Below the pieces are notes generated by a model. The model was given only the letters and a program-made list of their open reading frames with translations, ran no database searches and was not told the DNA's origin. Position numbers and translations under genes: made by a program. A stretch of DNA of 23,786 bases from Chara braunii (lineage: Eukaryota; Streptophyta; Charophyceae; Charales; Characeae), in assembly GCA_003427395.1 (NCBI GenBank), contig BFEA01000612.1:774231-798016 (forward strand). Reading direction: 5' to 3'. Below, in pieces: positions 7,437 through 16,380 of this stretch (the stretch's first letter is position 1; each line of letters begins with the position of its first letter).

Positions 7437-8580
7437 ACCTCACGCCCCCTCGCGGATTTCCATACGGGGTCGTCGATCAGAGTTCTAGGAGGGGCGTGGC
7501 CGAGGATTTTTGGCCGTAAGGGTTGAGTCTCCCGGACGGAACGGGAGGCCCTCGTTTCGTGCCAGAGGTTTTCCCCGGGGTCGAACTGTCGTTGCGAAGT
7601 CTCGTGGAGGTCGGATCATTCCGAACGATAAAATCAGGAAGGTTTCCGCAAAAACAAACTGCCGCTGTGTATCAGGACGGGAAAAGGCATCAAGGGGAAA
7701 GGGCCATGGCGGCGGAAAACAGAAACGTTGGTCGTCGTGGGTTAGGGGGATAGGTAGGGGGTTCGAAGCGTTCAGGCCTTATAATCGGCCTCACGAAGTG
7801 ACCGGCCCGTCAGGTTGTTGTTGTAGAGGTGGTTGGTTTGAGGCCTTCACACCTCGGCGTCGGACTCGCAAAGTCCGCGCGAAAGTTCCCGAGAGGGTGA
7901 AGCGGCGGGAGAACTCGCTTGCATCCGAATTCGAAATTGTGCGAGCAGCGCCCCTACATTACGGGAGAGCTCGGGGAAACGTGTCGCTTCCTCGTAACCT
8001 AGGACCAAGCGTCGCCAAGAACACGAATCCCCCTGGCAACACTAGCGACAATCAGACCGCGGACGCCACGCGGCGAGAGCGGCCGACCAGGGCAACACAG
8101 TTAAACCCGTGTAAGGCAAGATTAGAGTCGGGGAATCAAAACGATCAATCAAAACAAACCCCTTCCCCCTTATATCACAAGCCCGAGGCGGGTCCTGCCA
8201 ACAGACTTGCTCCATTCGTCTCAGCGCGCGCCGTACGTCCACATCGCAGTAGACGCTGTCGTCATCTGTGATGGGGAAGGTCGGTAGCGAGATGAGGCGA
8301 TCGGAGGTAGGCGATGAACACGGGCAAGATCCCGCGCTCCCGGTCATCCGAACCAACATCGACTGCATACAACACTCGATGCAACCTTCTCTCTCAAAGT
8401 TAGTACGTCGGAGGAACATGGCGGAATCTAAGCTCTCTTCCCCTCGCGGGGGCGTCGACCGCGTGCGTGGACGCAGACGGTTGACGTCACCGGTGCGGGG
8501 ACGAGACGATCCAAGCAATGATTACCAGTTCGCAAACGAAAAAGGCGAGAGGGAGAGGGAGAGTAAGTTACATCGAGACT
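7437..8580 (-). other. Presumed 5' LTR and flank of the Ty3/gypsy element, limits unknown
   Basis: No gene is supported here. By position this stretch should contain the 5' LTR. A minus-strand TATA-like GATATAAGG at 8176-8168 could be the element promoter, with transcription starting about 30 bases further toward gag. No direct-repeat partner was seen within 1-1806, so neither LTR limit nor target-site duplication can be given. The ORFs crossing this GC-rich stretch show no conserved motif. Confidence 0.4.
8168..8176 (-). promoter_or_regulatory. Candidate TATA box of the retrotransposon LTR
   Basis: The minus-strand reading is GATATAAGG, about 730 bases upstream of the primer-binding site and followed by a G-rich run. 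The position suits the U3/R boundary of a plant-type LTR. Evidence is motif and position only. Confidence 0.3.
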
Positions 8581-9690
8581 GAGGGTGCACGCAGGAAGGG
8601 CCGCGGAGGGGAGGGGAACAATGGGGCTAACACACTCATACTCCGAAGCAGACGGTTCCCCAAGTCAGTTTCCCCATCCCCGCCCGGACGAGTACATACA
8701 CACACACATGCATGCAATCAACAATCCTTGACAGGACATCTAATCATCCATGGACCTTCGACTTCACTCGTGCGCACAACCAGCGCCCATCAATCGGGGC
8801 TTCACACACACGACATGCATAGACAAAGCAGCAATGGAGATAAAAGCGAGTCCTTCTTGTACACAAAAAATTCAATTAACTGCTGCCCCCAGGCGCAGCC
8901 TTCAAACCACCCAAGACCGCCGACCACCATAGCCACAAGGCCCTGCCGCGGCAGGCGTCCAATCCCCACCACTGCTCAGTCCCTAAGACTGCTTCGCCCC
9001 GAGACTTCCGCGGGTCCACCCCACGTCGTCACTCCGCCCGTCCTTGGGCTCGTCGAGCCTGTTCGGCGCCGCGGACTCTCGCGCATAGCTCGCGCAGCAT
9101 TGCAGCCGAGATCAAAGAGGAAGAGAGGAGAGGGTTGCACGAATTTATAGCGCGGGAGGCGGCGGGTTGTCAGCGCGAGGTGCGGGCAGCGCAGGTTGTA
9201 GATGAGTAGGACAGGAGGAAGGTGGGGACACTTCGCGGGGATAGGATCGAGTTGGGTGGAGGGGAAGACGAAGAGTCCGGCATGGGGAAAATGCGCGCAG
9301 CAAGAAGGGAAGATGGCGCGGGGATGCAAAGCAAGAAACGGGGATGCGAGACGCGCGAAGAGATCGGAGCTTGGTCGTGCGCGCGCAAAAATTCAAAAAG
9401 TCCCAACCGCCCCCGTTTCTTGGTTTTCATACCGAAGCCGCTATTCGCCCGCGCGGGAGTTATTAACAAAACAAGATGAAAAAGCCGTTTCAAAAAGAAA
9501 ACAAAAGCGGAAAGAAAGAAAAACCCCTTTCTGTCCGTGCCCGTACTTCGGGGCTTCCGTGGGATTTTTCCTCAGGGATACGGGAAGCCGCGCGGTACGG
9601 ATTTGAGCTTATCACATGTGGCCAATGTTGGGCCTGGCGCGGCGCGCGACCGGAAAAAACAAAACAAAAAAACGCTGTGGCATGCGATCC
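8581..9690. other. GC-rich stretch without a supportable gene
   Basis: The only plausible signal is a minus-strand TATA motif at 9149-9144. Short ORFs on both strands are rich in Pro, Arg and Ser and lack recognisable domains. A short (CA) run lies near 8697-8708. A minus-strand reading beginning at the ATG near 9088 (MRESPRRRTGS) is 36 residues and not convincing. Confidence 0.4.
9144..9149 (-). promoter_or_regulatory. Candidate TATA box of a minus-strand promoter
   Basis: The minus strand reads CTATAAATTC in otherwise GC-rich DNA. About 20-35 bases downstream comes a pyrimidine-rich CCTCTCCTCTCTTCC tract of the kind often found at plant transcription starts. No convincing coding sequence follows, so it may serve a non-coding or element transcript, or be chance. 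Confidence 0.3.
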
Positions 9691-9716
9691 AAAAAAAAAA
9701 AAAAAAAAAAAAAAAA
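9691..9716 (+). repeat. Poly(A) tract
   Basis: A run of 26 A residues. It could be the tail of an old retroinsertion whose body lies upstream, but no target-site duplication was found around it. Confidence 0.85.
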
Positions 9717-9920
9717 TAGAAGGCCACCTGCCTGACTGAACTGCAGTTCCAAAGAGGAGTTTTGACTGGAGAGTAAAACTGCCCACGAGACTGGAATTGA
9801 AAACTGCAGTGGGTTGAGGCGGGGGTACGGTAGCGCAACTCCTGCGCTCATTCTGCGTTCGCAAAATTAGCGCTAGGGTTAGCAGCAGGACGATGATCTA
9901 CCAGTGTTAGGACCCAGGCG

Positions 9921-9990
9921 TCTTTGCGGTAGCGCGAACAGCGTTTTGCGCATCGGCAGTCCCAAGGTCACGGGTTCAAGGCATGTCTTA
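9921..9990 (+). promoter_or_regulatory. tRNA-like internal Pol III promoter pattern
   Basis: An A-box-like TAGCGCGAACAGCG starts at 9930 and a B-box-like GGTTCAAGGCA lies at 9973-9983 (10 of 11 against GGTTCRANNCY), about 43 bases apart. The bases just before the B box, AGTCCCAAGGTCACGGG, resemble a tRNA variable/T-arm. No full cloverleaf with an acceptor stem is seen, so this is not called a tRNA gene. It fits a tRNA-derived SINE head or a Pol III-like element in a LINE leader. Confidence 0.35.
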
Positions 9991-10012
9991 AGGGTTACTA
10001 TTGGGCCGCTTG

Positions 10013-10037
10013 CCCGCCATAGCTATGCTACGGCGGG
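10013..10037 (+). other. Strong hairpin
   Basis: CCCGCC and GGCGGG form a 6-bp stem, continued after one A/C mismatch by TAGC and GCTA, with a TAT loop. It lies in the presumed LINE leader 30 bases after the tRNA-like pattern. Function unknown. Confidence 0.7.
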
Positions 10038-10290
10038 TTCGGGGTGGTAAAGCCACTGTTCATCTAGAACGGTAACATCTTCTTGGAAGTTGGGCATACC
10101 CACCGGGTAGCGGCCAGGTTTCCTAACACCCCCCCCCCCCCAGAGACCTTGCCTTCAAGAATTGGCGACGTCAGCTTTGACTTCAACATCTTTGGAACTG
10201 GCGACCTGGTGAAGAGCATCGAACATCTCGATTTCTCCCAAGATTGGGAGAGCGGTAACCTTATACCACATTAGGTATATTCCTTATTCA

Positions 10291-12357
10291 TTGAACCATA
10301 TTGTGTCTGGTTTCATGTTTGGTAATCAATTCATTCCGGTTGATAAGCATCGACTGACACTTCTCTGTCTCTATCTAATTTTTTTATCTGATAGTTTGGG
10401 GACGAGCGGGTCGTCGAATCCCCTGGGCTCTGATGCCCGGGGGATTCAAGGGCCACAAAGACAGTACACCAGCGAAGAAAAGGAACACATCTCCACCCTC
10501 CTCACCGCTTGCTTTAGAGATGGGATATTACCAACCGGCCTCAATATTGGGGTCGCTGAGATTGAGGAGGATTTAGCGCGGTTCAGCCTAAACGAGGAAT
10601 TTTCCAATTTGAATATCCAATGGTTGAAAAAACACGCTGTGACGATAGTGTTCCTAAACAAGGCGAACGCTCTATCCAATAATCTTAAGAAAAAATTGGT
10701 TAGAGTGTATGAAAATGCTTGGTATGATGTTGGGATTGTGGATGAGAGCGTTAAAAGAGGCCGCTATTAAAGTGAGGGAAATAATTTAGCATCGTTTGTT
10801 TCTTCGGAACCCTCTATTATTCAGTGGATGATCCAAAAGAAGACAGACCAGATCCAAACTGCGGATGGAAAGGAATATAACATCCAGTTTGTTCCCTGGA
10901 TGACCCTACCAGAAATGAGGGTTTTCAAGGAAGTTGGAATGAGCTACTTCTGGATTCGCTGTTTGAGAGTCCTGTTTCAACTAATGTCAGCAATGTACGC
11001 AGCCGTGGAACAATCATTTGGCCCTATCTTGAAAGTACACCCAATGGAGAAAGACGAAGAAGATCCAGAACTAGGGTCGGTTCATTTGGACTTGGATGTG
11101 TCATCCAAGGTACGTGTGAAGCCAAGATTGGTAGTGAGAATCCCAGGACAGGGAGGCTATTTCTTTGAAATAATCTCTCAGGCAATGCAGTGGTGCGAAC
11201 GTTGTAGGATATTTTACCATGATGAGAATGATGATCGTTGTCCAGGGAATGTGGAGGCAAATCCTTTTGCAGATCACTCAAATGCGCTGGAGCTCCCAAA
11301 TCCGCCTTTCTCAGGCTTTGTCCCGGAAGGAGAAGACCCACCGACCTCAGGGTTCAGACGGTTTCCGAGTCAGAGTTGGACTTCGAAACTGGTTTACATC
11401 CCGAGTTCGGAAGGAAGAAAGAATGAAGCAGCAGGAAAAAAGAGCAAGCCACCTCAACAGAAACAGAAGGGGAACGCAAAGGAAAAAACGGCAGGGAAAG
11501 AAAGGGTAGGAAAAAAGGATCCACTACCGGAAGATTTGGGAAAGGGTAACAAAGGGAAAAGCTCACACAAGGATCCTAAGGCAAAATGGAGGCCTGGGGC
11601 ATCGTCAGATGGCGGAACAGAGGGTTCGGAGCGGTCAGGGCACAGCGATAACCCGTCTGAGTCAGACTCGGACAACCCGAAACTCAGGCAGGAGCAGCTG
11701 GAAAGAAGGGCAGCCAAGGCTCTGTCGAAGGTGAAAAGGAAATACATCAAGAAAGTTCGGAAGGACGGGGCTTCCTTTTCGGGCTTTGCGGGGGGAGTGG
11801 GGGATGGGCAGGGAGCAAGAGGGGTGGGGGAGGGTAGGGGGCCAGAGCCTGGAGGAACTACGGCAGAAGGGGGAATGGGTGATGGCCTATCATGGGCCGT
11901 CACGATGGACACTCTGGGTAGGGGAGAAGAAGACACTCCCAGATTTCTCGTGCCGCTGATTTTCGCTAATTCGAGCAAAGGGGTTAAGATCCTAGCTTCA
12001 CAATTGGCTAATGGATCTATGGAACTGCCAACGATAGAAGCAAATGAAATGCTTACCGAATCAGTGATTTTAAGAAAGACAAAATCACTTATTCCATCTT
12101 TCGTGCAGTGCCGTCTTATTCAGTGTCTGAGGACCGGGGTTCACACTATCACGTCAGACAAGGGTAAGATGAGATTCTTGTTTGCCTTCCTGAATGCTAA
12201 AATGGATAACAATATTAATGACAAATTGGAAGCCCTGGACTGGGACTGGTTCTCTCTGGAAGTTCTTGATTCAGAGTTGAACGAGGAACTGGACTGCATC
12301 CTGATAAAGGGATTCACAGCCAAACTCATAGTGGCTAAACGATGCAGAGGTACATAG
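10291..12357 (+). pseudogene. LINE ORF1 (RNA-binding, gag-like) with one nonsense codon
   Basis: One frame runs from about 10291 to TAA at 12355-12357, with an internal TAA at 10768-10770. The first piece (QYTSEEKEHISTLLTACFRD, EEDLARFSLNEEFSNLN) and the second piece (from about 10771; ATG at 10828) are one protein. The middle part, from FVPWMTLPEMRVF to HLDLDVSSKVRVKPRLVVRI, has the layout of the DUF4283 domain of plant LINE ORF1, and ends in the knuckle CERCRIFYHDENDDRC (C-x2-C-x4-H-x6-C). A long Lys-, Gly- and Ser-rich linker follows, then a globular C-terminal region containing TPRFLVPLIFANSSKG. ORF1 proteins coat LINE RNA. The TAA is one substitution from CAA. No certain ATG is visible at the start. 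Confidence 0.8.
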
Positions 12358-14067
12358 AGGAATCCTGTTTGATGGCTCACTGTCAGCCATTTTGCAATCC
12401 CCCTGGTTGGATGGAAATGTCATTCCAACTGAGGACGGGGCGAGAAGGAGAAAGCAGATTGAGCTATCTTCTTCGTCTGGAGGCCGCATTCATGGCAAAG
12501 ATGGCCTTCCAGGCGTGAACATTCGTGGTCTCAGTGACTCAGGCACTAAACACAGATGTACCAGATTCAAATCCTGGATTCACAAAAACCATGCCCCAAT
12601 TATCTGTGTACAAGAATCTAAGTTGGATGAATCCCGCCTTCAGGATACAAAAAAATGGTGGTCAGGGCCACAGTTCTGGAGCCCAGCGAGGGGGGGCCAT
12701 GGGGATCAGGGAACGAGAGGTGGAGTCGGGATCCTGTTTCACAAGAACTTAGATATCCAGATTCTGGATTACATGGCGGATTTATGGGGACGCTGGGTGC
12801 GGGTCAGTTTTTCCATTGGGAAGGAAGATTGGTCTGTTATGTCAGCATATTTGCCCGTTTGCTATGTGGAGAGGGTGAAGTTTATCTCAGCAATGATCAG
12901 CTTTATCCCAAATTCTCCTAATCTAATAATAGCAGCAGATTGGAACACAGTTTTAAATCCTGGGCTAGATAGTCCTAAAAAAAAGGCTAAAATTGAGCCG
13001 ATCAGAACAGATACTAGGCTCCTCAAAGCCTTTATGCTTAATCAGGGGTTAATTGATGCGTTTAGGACGCTGAACCCAGAAGATCCAGGATATTCCTGGT
13101 TTGGTTCACAGACTTTTCCAGTAAGAAAGAGACTGGATTTCTTCCTCACTAGAGGTTCGCCAAGCGACTGCTGCATTAAAGTAGTTACTGGCTCGTCGTC
13201 AATTTCGGATCATTCTCCGATTATGACAACCTTTAAGCTCACACAAGAACGAAAGTTCGGACAGTCCTATTTTAAGCTTAACACAACACACCTGCAGGAC
13301 CCTGAGGTCATTTCCTGGATCCAGCGTCGCTTAAAAGAATGGGAACAAGCGAAACCCCTTTTCAACACAGAGGGGGAGTGGACAGAGGTAGGATTTCGGA
13401 TCATGCAGGGATCTTTAAGCAACATTTCACAGATTAAAGCATTTCACAGAAAGAAACAAGAATTGAAGCTCACCCAAATAATATGCAGAGCTGAGAGCGA
13501 GTTTGGGAAACACCCGATTTCTGATGCATACTGGACAGCAGTTCGAAAGAGAGCACTGCAACAGCAAGAGGCAAATGAGATTAAACAGCAGGAACAATGG
13601 AAGAATTGGCTGGCCCAAAAGAATATAATTACGGGTGATAGAATGACGAAAGACACATTCAGAAGGTTGTTGCTGCAAAATAATCACATGCCAATGCTGG
13701 AATTGGCCCACCCTTTCTCGGTGCTTCCACAGATCTCAGACCAGTTGGAAACTATGAGCGAATATGCGCGTCTGTACTTTCAAGACATACTGACAACCCG
13801 TAGACCGTTCGATAACTTTGATTCAGATCTGAGAACCTCCTCGGACTTTTGGAAGTACTCAAATGTGACTCTCCAAACGCAAGGAAAACTGGACCTTGAA
13901 CGACCAATCACCTCGGAGGAGCTTCATTGGGCAGCAAAACAAATGGCATCGGGCAAATGTCCCGGAGACGATGGGATGCCAATAGAATTATGGTGGAGCG
14001 AGGCCCCACGCATGTCCCCAAATGTGCGAGTTGAGACTGAGAACTTAGTCAATGAACAAATAAGTGG
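12353..14067 (+). pseudogene. LINE ORF2: APE endonuclease plus start of RT, cut off
   Basis: The frame overlaps the end of ORF1 and has no clear ATG at its beginning, so its start is uncertain. The endonuclease nicks target DNA. Its signatures are visible in order: NIRGL, CVQESKLDE (catalytic Glu), YLPV, IIAADWNTVLNP (Asp and Asn), RLDFFLTRG and SISDHSPI (Asp-His pair). A long helical, Gln-rich linker follows. The RT then starts with ITSEELHWAAKQMASGKCPGDDGMPIELW, shown here only to mark the first RT motif, and coding similarity fades by about 14060. The frame continues to TGA at 14168-14170 through AT-rich element DNA (hydrophobic Phe/Val tail), which is not LINE protein. The YxDD core of RT is absent. 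Confidence 0.88.
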
Positions 14068-14660
14068 TGTACCCGCAGTTAAACAACGATTTTTTCCTTT
14101 CATCTTTGTCACTTTTACTTTTCGTTATTTTGTAATCTTAGTGGCATTATTTTTTGTAGTTTTACAGTGACAAGTCCCGTTAGACACTCCGTACGGTTTC
14201 CTAAAAGGTTCAGGACTCGTCCTTAAGAGGTTTTAAGGGATTTCGGCGGCACGGTTAGATCACTCCTAAAAGAACAGCTTTAAGGACGAATCCTAAAAGT
14301 TATTCCACGGCGAGTTTTATATGCGGCGCCGCCCATGTCCGCCTCCGGTACATGAACGGCGCTTGCCATTATTACCTCACCGGTCTACACCTGCGCTGGA
14401 ACGCGCCAAGCTCTTTCTGGGGCAGGATATGCAGAGTACGCCGAGCGACGGACACCATTCATGCTGGACCTGTTTGAATAATATACTAGATTGATCGTTG
14501 TGATGACAGCCTAGCGCGCCAAGTGCTCATTCAGGTCATAGGGGCTCGCCACACTGCTGTCGGAATGCTAAAAGTTTCGACGATTGCCAGAAGAAATTCG
14601 ACAGCCGCCCTTTCAACAGTTCCAGCCCCCTTTAGCCACACAGCACTGCCGATTCTGTGC

Positions 14661-14858
14661 TGAATGCACGAACTCGTGAATGCAAGCGGGAAACAGACAA
14701 ATGCGCCCGAGGATGGGACAAGCGTTCCGCCGTCCCAACCTCAGGCCCATTAAACAAACAGCACTGCTGAATGCACGAACTCGTGAACGCAAGCGGGAAA
14801 CAGACAAATGCGCCCGAGGATGGGACAAGCGTTCCGCCGTCCCAACCTCAGGCCCATT
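14661..14858 (+). repeat. Two-copy 107-bp-period tandem repeat
   Basis: The 91 bases at 14661-14751 recur at 14768-14858 with a single mismatch (GTGAATG versus GTGAACG). A shared CAGCACTGC precedes both. Each copy contains GGGAC and GTCCC arms around AAGCGTTCCGCC that can fold into a hairpin. The near-identity implies a recent duplication inside the putative DNA element. Confidence 0.9.
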
Positions 14859-15002
14859 CACCAAATTCCTATGGGACAAGCACTCGATAGCCGAGCAGAG
14901 GACTGTTGAAAACGTTGGAGTTGCAGGCTGGGGGTGGAACCACTCTCGAAAGGAGGTGTCGATAAGCTTTCGCTTGCTGACAACTAGCGAAGTTTTTTCC
15001 CG

Positions 15003-15004
<2 letters not shown>

Positions 15005-15034
<30 letters not shown>
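15005..15034 (+). repeat. Poly(T) tract
   Basis: Thirty consecutive T. It may be the tail of a minus-strand retroinsertion, or a slipped homopolymer; no flanking duplication was found. Confidence 0.85.
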
Positions 15035-15037
<3 letters not shown>

Positions 15038-15336
15038 TCCGCTATATTCTTCTCTCGAATCTTTCATCATCTTTCAAATTCTTTCAATGCACCTTCACTA
15101 CCTACCTACCACTATTTTCGAAAGCCTGTGTGGCGAGAGAAACTATCGAAAGTGGTGTGGCGAGCCCCATAGTGCAAACTGCACAGTGTCAGTGTTCCGC
15201 AGGCAAAAGCGTCATGGTGGACAGCACAAGAGAAAACATTCCCGCGCCACGGAAGATGCTCCGACAGCATCCCGAAAAAATCGAATCGAGTTAAGCCACC
15301 AGTACTTGGCCCAGCTATCGGCCACGGAAAAAAATA

Positions 15337-15363
15337 GACTAGAAAGTTGAAACATTTCTAGTC
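15337..15363 (+). other. Perfect 9-bp hairpin near the right end of the putative DNA element
   Basis: GACTAGAAA at 15337-15345 pairs perfectly with TTTCTAGTC at 15355-15363 across a 9-base loop. It lies 70 bases inside the proposed right inverted repeat, a common place for subterminal hairpins in non-autonomous elements. Confidence 0.6.
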
Positions 15364-15433
15364 GGATGAATTTGGCCGCTCCTGTAGTGGCCCGTACGTT
15401 TCCTAAAATTCTGGATTGTTAACGCCGGGCACA

Positions 15434-15590
15434 ACTTTAGGAAGTACTGGTGGTTTAATATCACACAGTCTGCTCAACACCTTCACTTTAACCTGGACCG
15501 ACCTCGAGAAGAAAATATCCGAAGTAGATCACAAAAGAAATGTCATATCGGAGCTTTGGTACAAAATGGAACCACAATGGCAGAGACTTC
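15434..15590 (+). pseudogene. Coding-like fragment ending at a poly(A), possible LINE ORF2 3' end
   Basis: One frame reads SHSLLNTFTLTWTDLEKK and ISEVDHKRNVISELWYKME up to the poly(A). It begins directly after the right end of the putative inverted-repeat element and runs in the same direction as the LINE, so it may be the far side of the same LINE. Similarity to an ORF2 C terminus cannot be judged by eye. No stop codon is present before the A tract. Confidence 0.3.
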
Positions 15591-15635
15591 AAAAAAAAAA
15601 AAAAAAAAAAAAAAAAAGAAAAAGGCAGAGACTTC
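15579..15635 (+). repeat. Poly(A) flanked by a perfect 12-bp direct repeat
   Basis: GGCAGAGACTTC at 15579-15590 is followed by 27 A, a G and 5 A, and then by the same 12 bases at 15624-15635. This is the structure left by target-primed reverse transcription, a target-site duplication around a tail, but with almost nothing other than the tail inserted. Confidence 0.85.
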
Positions 15636-15721
15636 CCCAATCCCCAACAGCCCTTCTCCATTCCTCATCATCCCACAAACTTCGGCATGGTCCCTTCCAC
15701 TCAGCTTCCACCCATCACCCC

Positions 15722-16080
15722 CTGGAGCAGCCTCGCTTGCCTTCTCGCCACTACCGAGTCCCACGGACCACACCGCCTTCCACCCCCTCCCCACTGCCAA
15801 CTCTGCCTCTCTCACCCACCCCTCCACTGCCACCTGTCCCCCCCGTCTCCAACACTAACCCCCCCTCTGCCCCCAACACTCCTGCAGCGTTCCTCATTGT
15901 CCGACAACTGTCTCTTATACACATCTAGATGTGTAAAAGACCCCCGGCCTCTGGAGCAGCCCCTCTTGCCTCCGCCACTACCGAGTCCAGGAACCCTCCC
16001 CGCCTTCGACCCCCTCCCCACTGCTGACTCTGCCTCTTTTGACCACCCCTCTGCCCCGTGTCTCCATCTCCACCCCCCAC
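15722..16080 (+). repeat. Pyrimidine-rich ~228-bp direct repeat, two copies around an adapter
   Basis: CTGGAGCAGC then CCACTACCGAGTCC and CCCCTCCCCACTGC occur from 15722 and again from 15951, about 227-229 bases apart, with moderate divergence. The DNA is Pro/Ser/Leu-coding in all frames because it is C/T-rich; no gene is supported. The two copies lie on either side of the Nextera-like sequence at 15908-15945, so the tandem arrangement may partly be an assembly product. Confidence 0.6.
15908..15945 (+). other. Tn5/Nextera mosaic-end adapter left in the assembly
   Basis: Bases 15908-15926 are CTGTCTCTTATACACATCT, exactly the 19-base Tn5 mosaic end used in Nextera libraries. They are followed by AGATGTGTAAAAGAC, a damaged copy of the inverted mosaic end. 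The head-to-head pair is the mate-pair circularisation junction. It is library-construction sequence, not biology, and adjacency across it is unreliable. Confidence 0.93.
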
Positions 16081-16215
16081 CTCCCCCCACTACCGAGCCT
16101 TCAAACGTCATCAGCAAGAAGATGGCGAACGCTTTGAACCTGTTGCTGTGCGCTGTGCCAGAGAAAGAACATTTCAACCTGCAAGCAGTCTCCGGTCTCT
16201 GGTTCAACGTTTGGG

Positions 16216-16234
16216 AAAAAAAAAAAAAAAAAAA
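16216..16234 (+). repeat. Poly(A) tract
   Basis: Nineteen A residues after TTTGGG. The preceding stretch (from about 16100) is non-repetitive and could be a short retrocopy body, but no boundary or duplication was identified. Confidence 0.8.
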
Positions 16235-16380
16235 CTCTTCATTAAAGTTCATTTAAGAAAATGCGGAAGGCAACTCGAATACGCGCAGCATCATACAATA
16301 TGAAAGATATGTTCAGTCGCCTCCCTCATAGGGGCATAGTCCGTGCGGTGGATTGGGTGATTGAATTCAAGTTGCAGATG

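Larger units (their letters stand above)
9717..10290 (+). other. Probable LINE 5' leader with structured elements
   Basis: Between the poly(A) and LINE ORF1 there is no certain gene. The stretch holds a tRNA-like box pair (9921-9990), a strong hairpin (10013-10037), a run of about 14 C at 10128-10141, and a short open frame ending at 10274 that contains IGDVSFDFNIFGTGDLVKS. That frame may be part of the LINE leader or an upstream ORF. The LINE 5' end is not defined. Confidence 0.4.
10291..14067 (+). mobile_element. LINE (non-LTR retrotransposon), truncated in RT
   Basis: Two overlapping ORFs in different frames match LINE organisation: ORF1 with a nucleic-acid-binding-like domain and a cysteine knuckle, then ORF2 with APE-type endonuclease and the start of RT. 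ORF2 breaks off shortly after the first RT motif, where an inverted-repeat element begins. A coding-like fragment at 15434-15590 next to a poly(A) may be the 3' remainder. The 5' end lies somewhere between 9717 and 10290. Confidence 0.85.
14068..15433. mobile_element. Putative non-autonomous DNA element with imperfect TIRs
   Basis: The left end starts TGTACCCGCAGTTAAACAAC at 14068; the right end, read on the minus strand from 15433, is TGTGCCCGGCGTTAACAATC. About 15 of 20 positions match, allowing one gap. Subterminal motifs repeat: TCCTAAAAG at 14199, 14264 and 14291 and TCCTAAAA at 15401. CCGTACG with TTTCCTAAAA occurs near both ends (14189 and 15392). The left end coincides with the loss of LINE coding sequence. 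Inside are a 107-bp tandem repeat, a poly(T) and an 87-residue ORF (15087-15350) with no recognised domain and no transposase signature. No clear target-site duplication was seen. Family unknown. Confidence 0.45.

Noticed and set aside
8042-9150. ORFs of 100-210 residues on both strands in the GC-rich stretch
   Set aside because: Composition-driven, overlapping on opposite strands, no conserved motifs.
9202-9864. Lys-rich or Phe-rich ORFs
   Set aside because: They run through poly(A)/poly(T), and no motif or start context supports them.
9921-9990. True tRNA gene
   Set aside because: A- and B-box-like motifs are present but no complete cloverleaf or acceptor stem can be drawn.
10252-10393. 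Intron between GCG/GTAACC and a pyrimidine-rich TGATAG acceptor upstream of LINE ORF1
   Set aside because: The splice sites look fair, but joining them gives the wrong frame for ORF1, and introns are not expected in LINE RNA.
15416-16256. Overlapping Pro/Ser/Thr-rich ORFs on both strands
   Set aside because: They cross a poly(A) tract and an adapter sequence, and owe their openness to C/T-rich composition.
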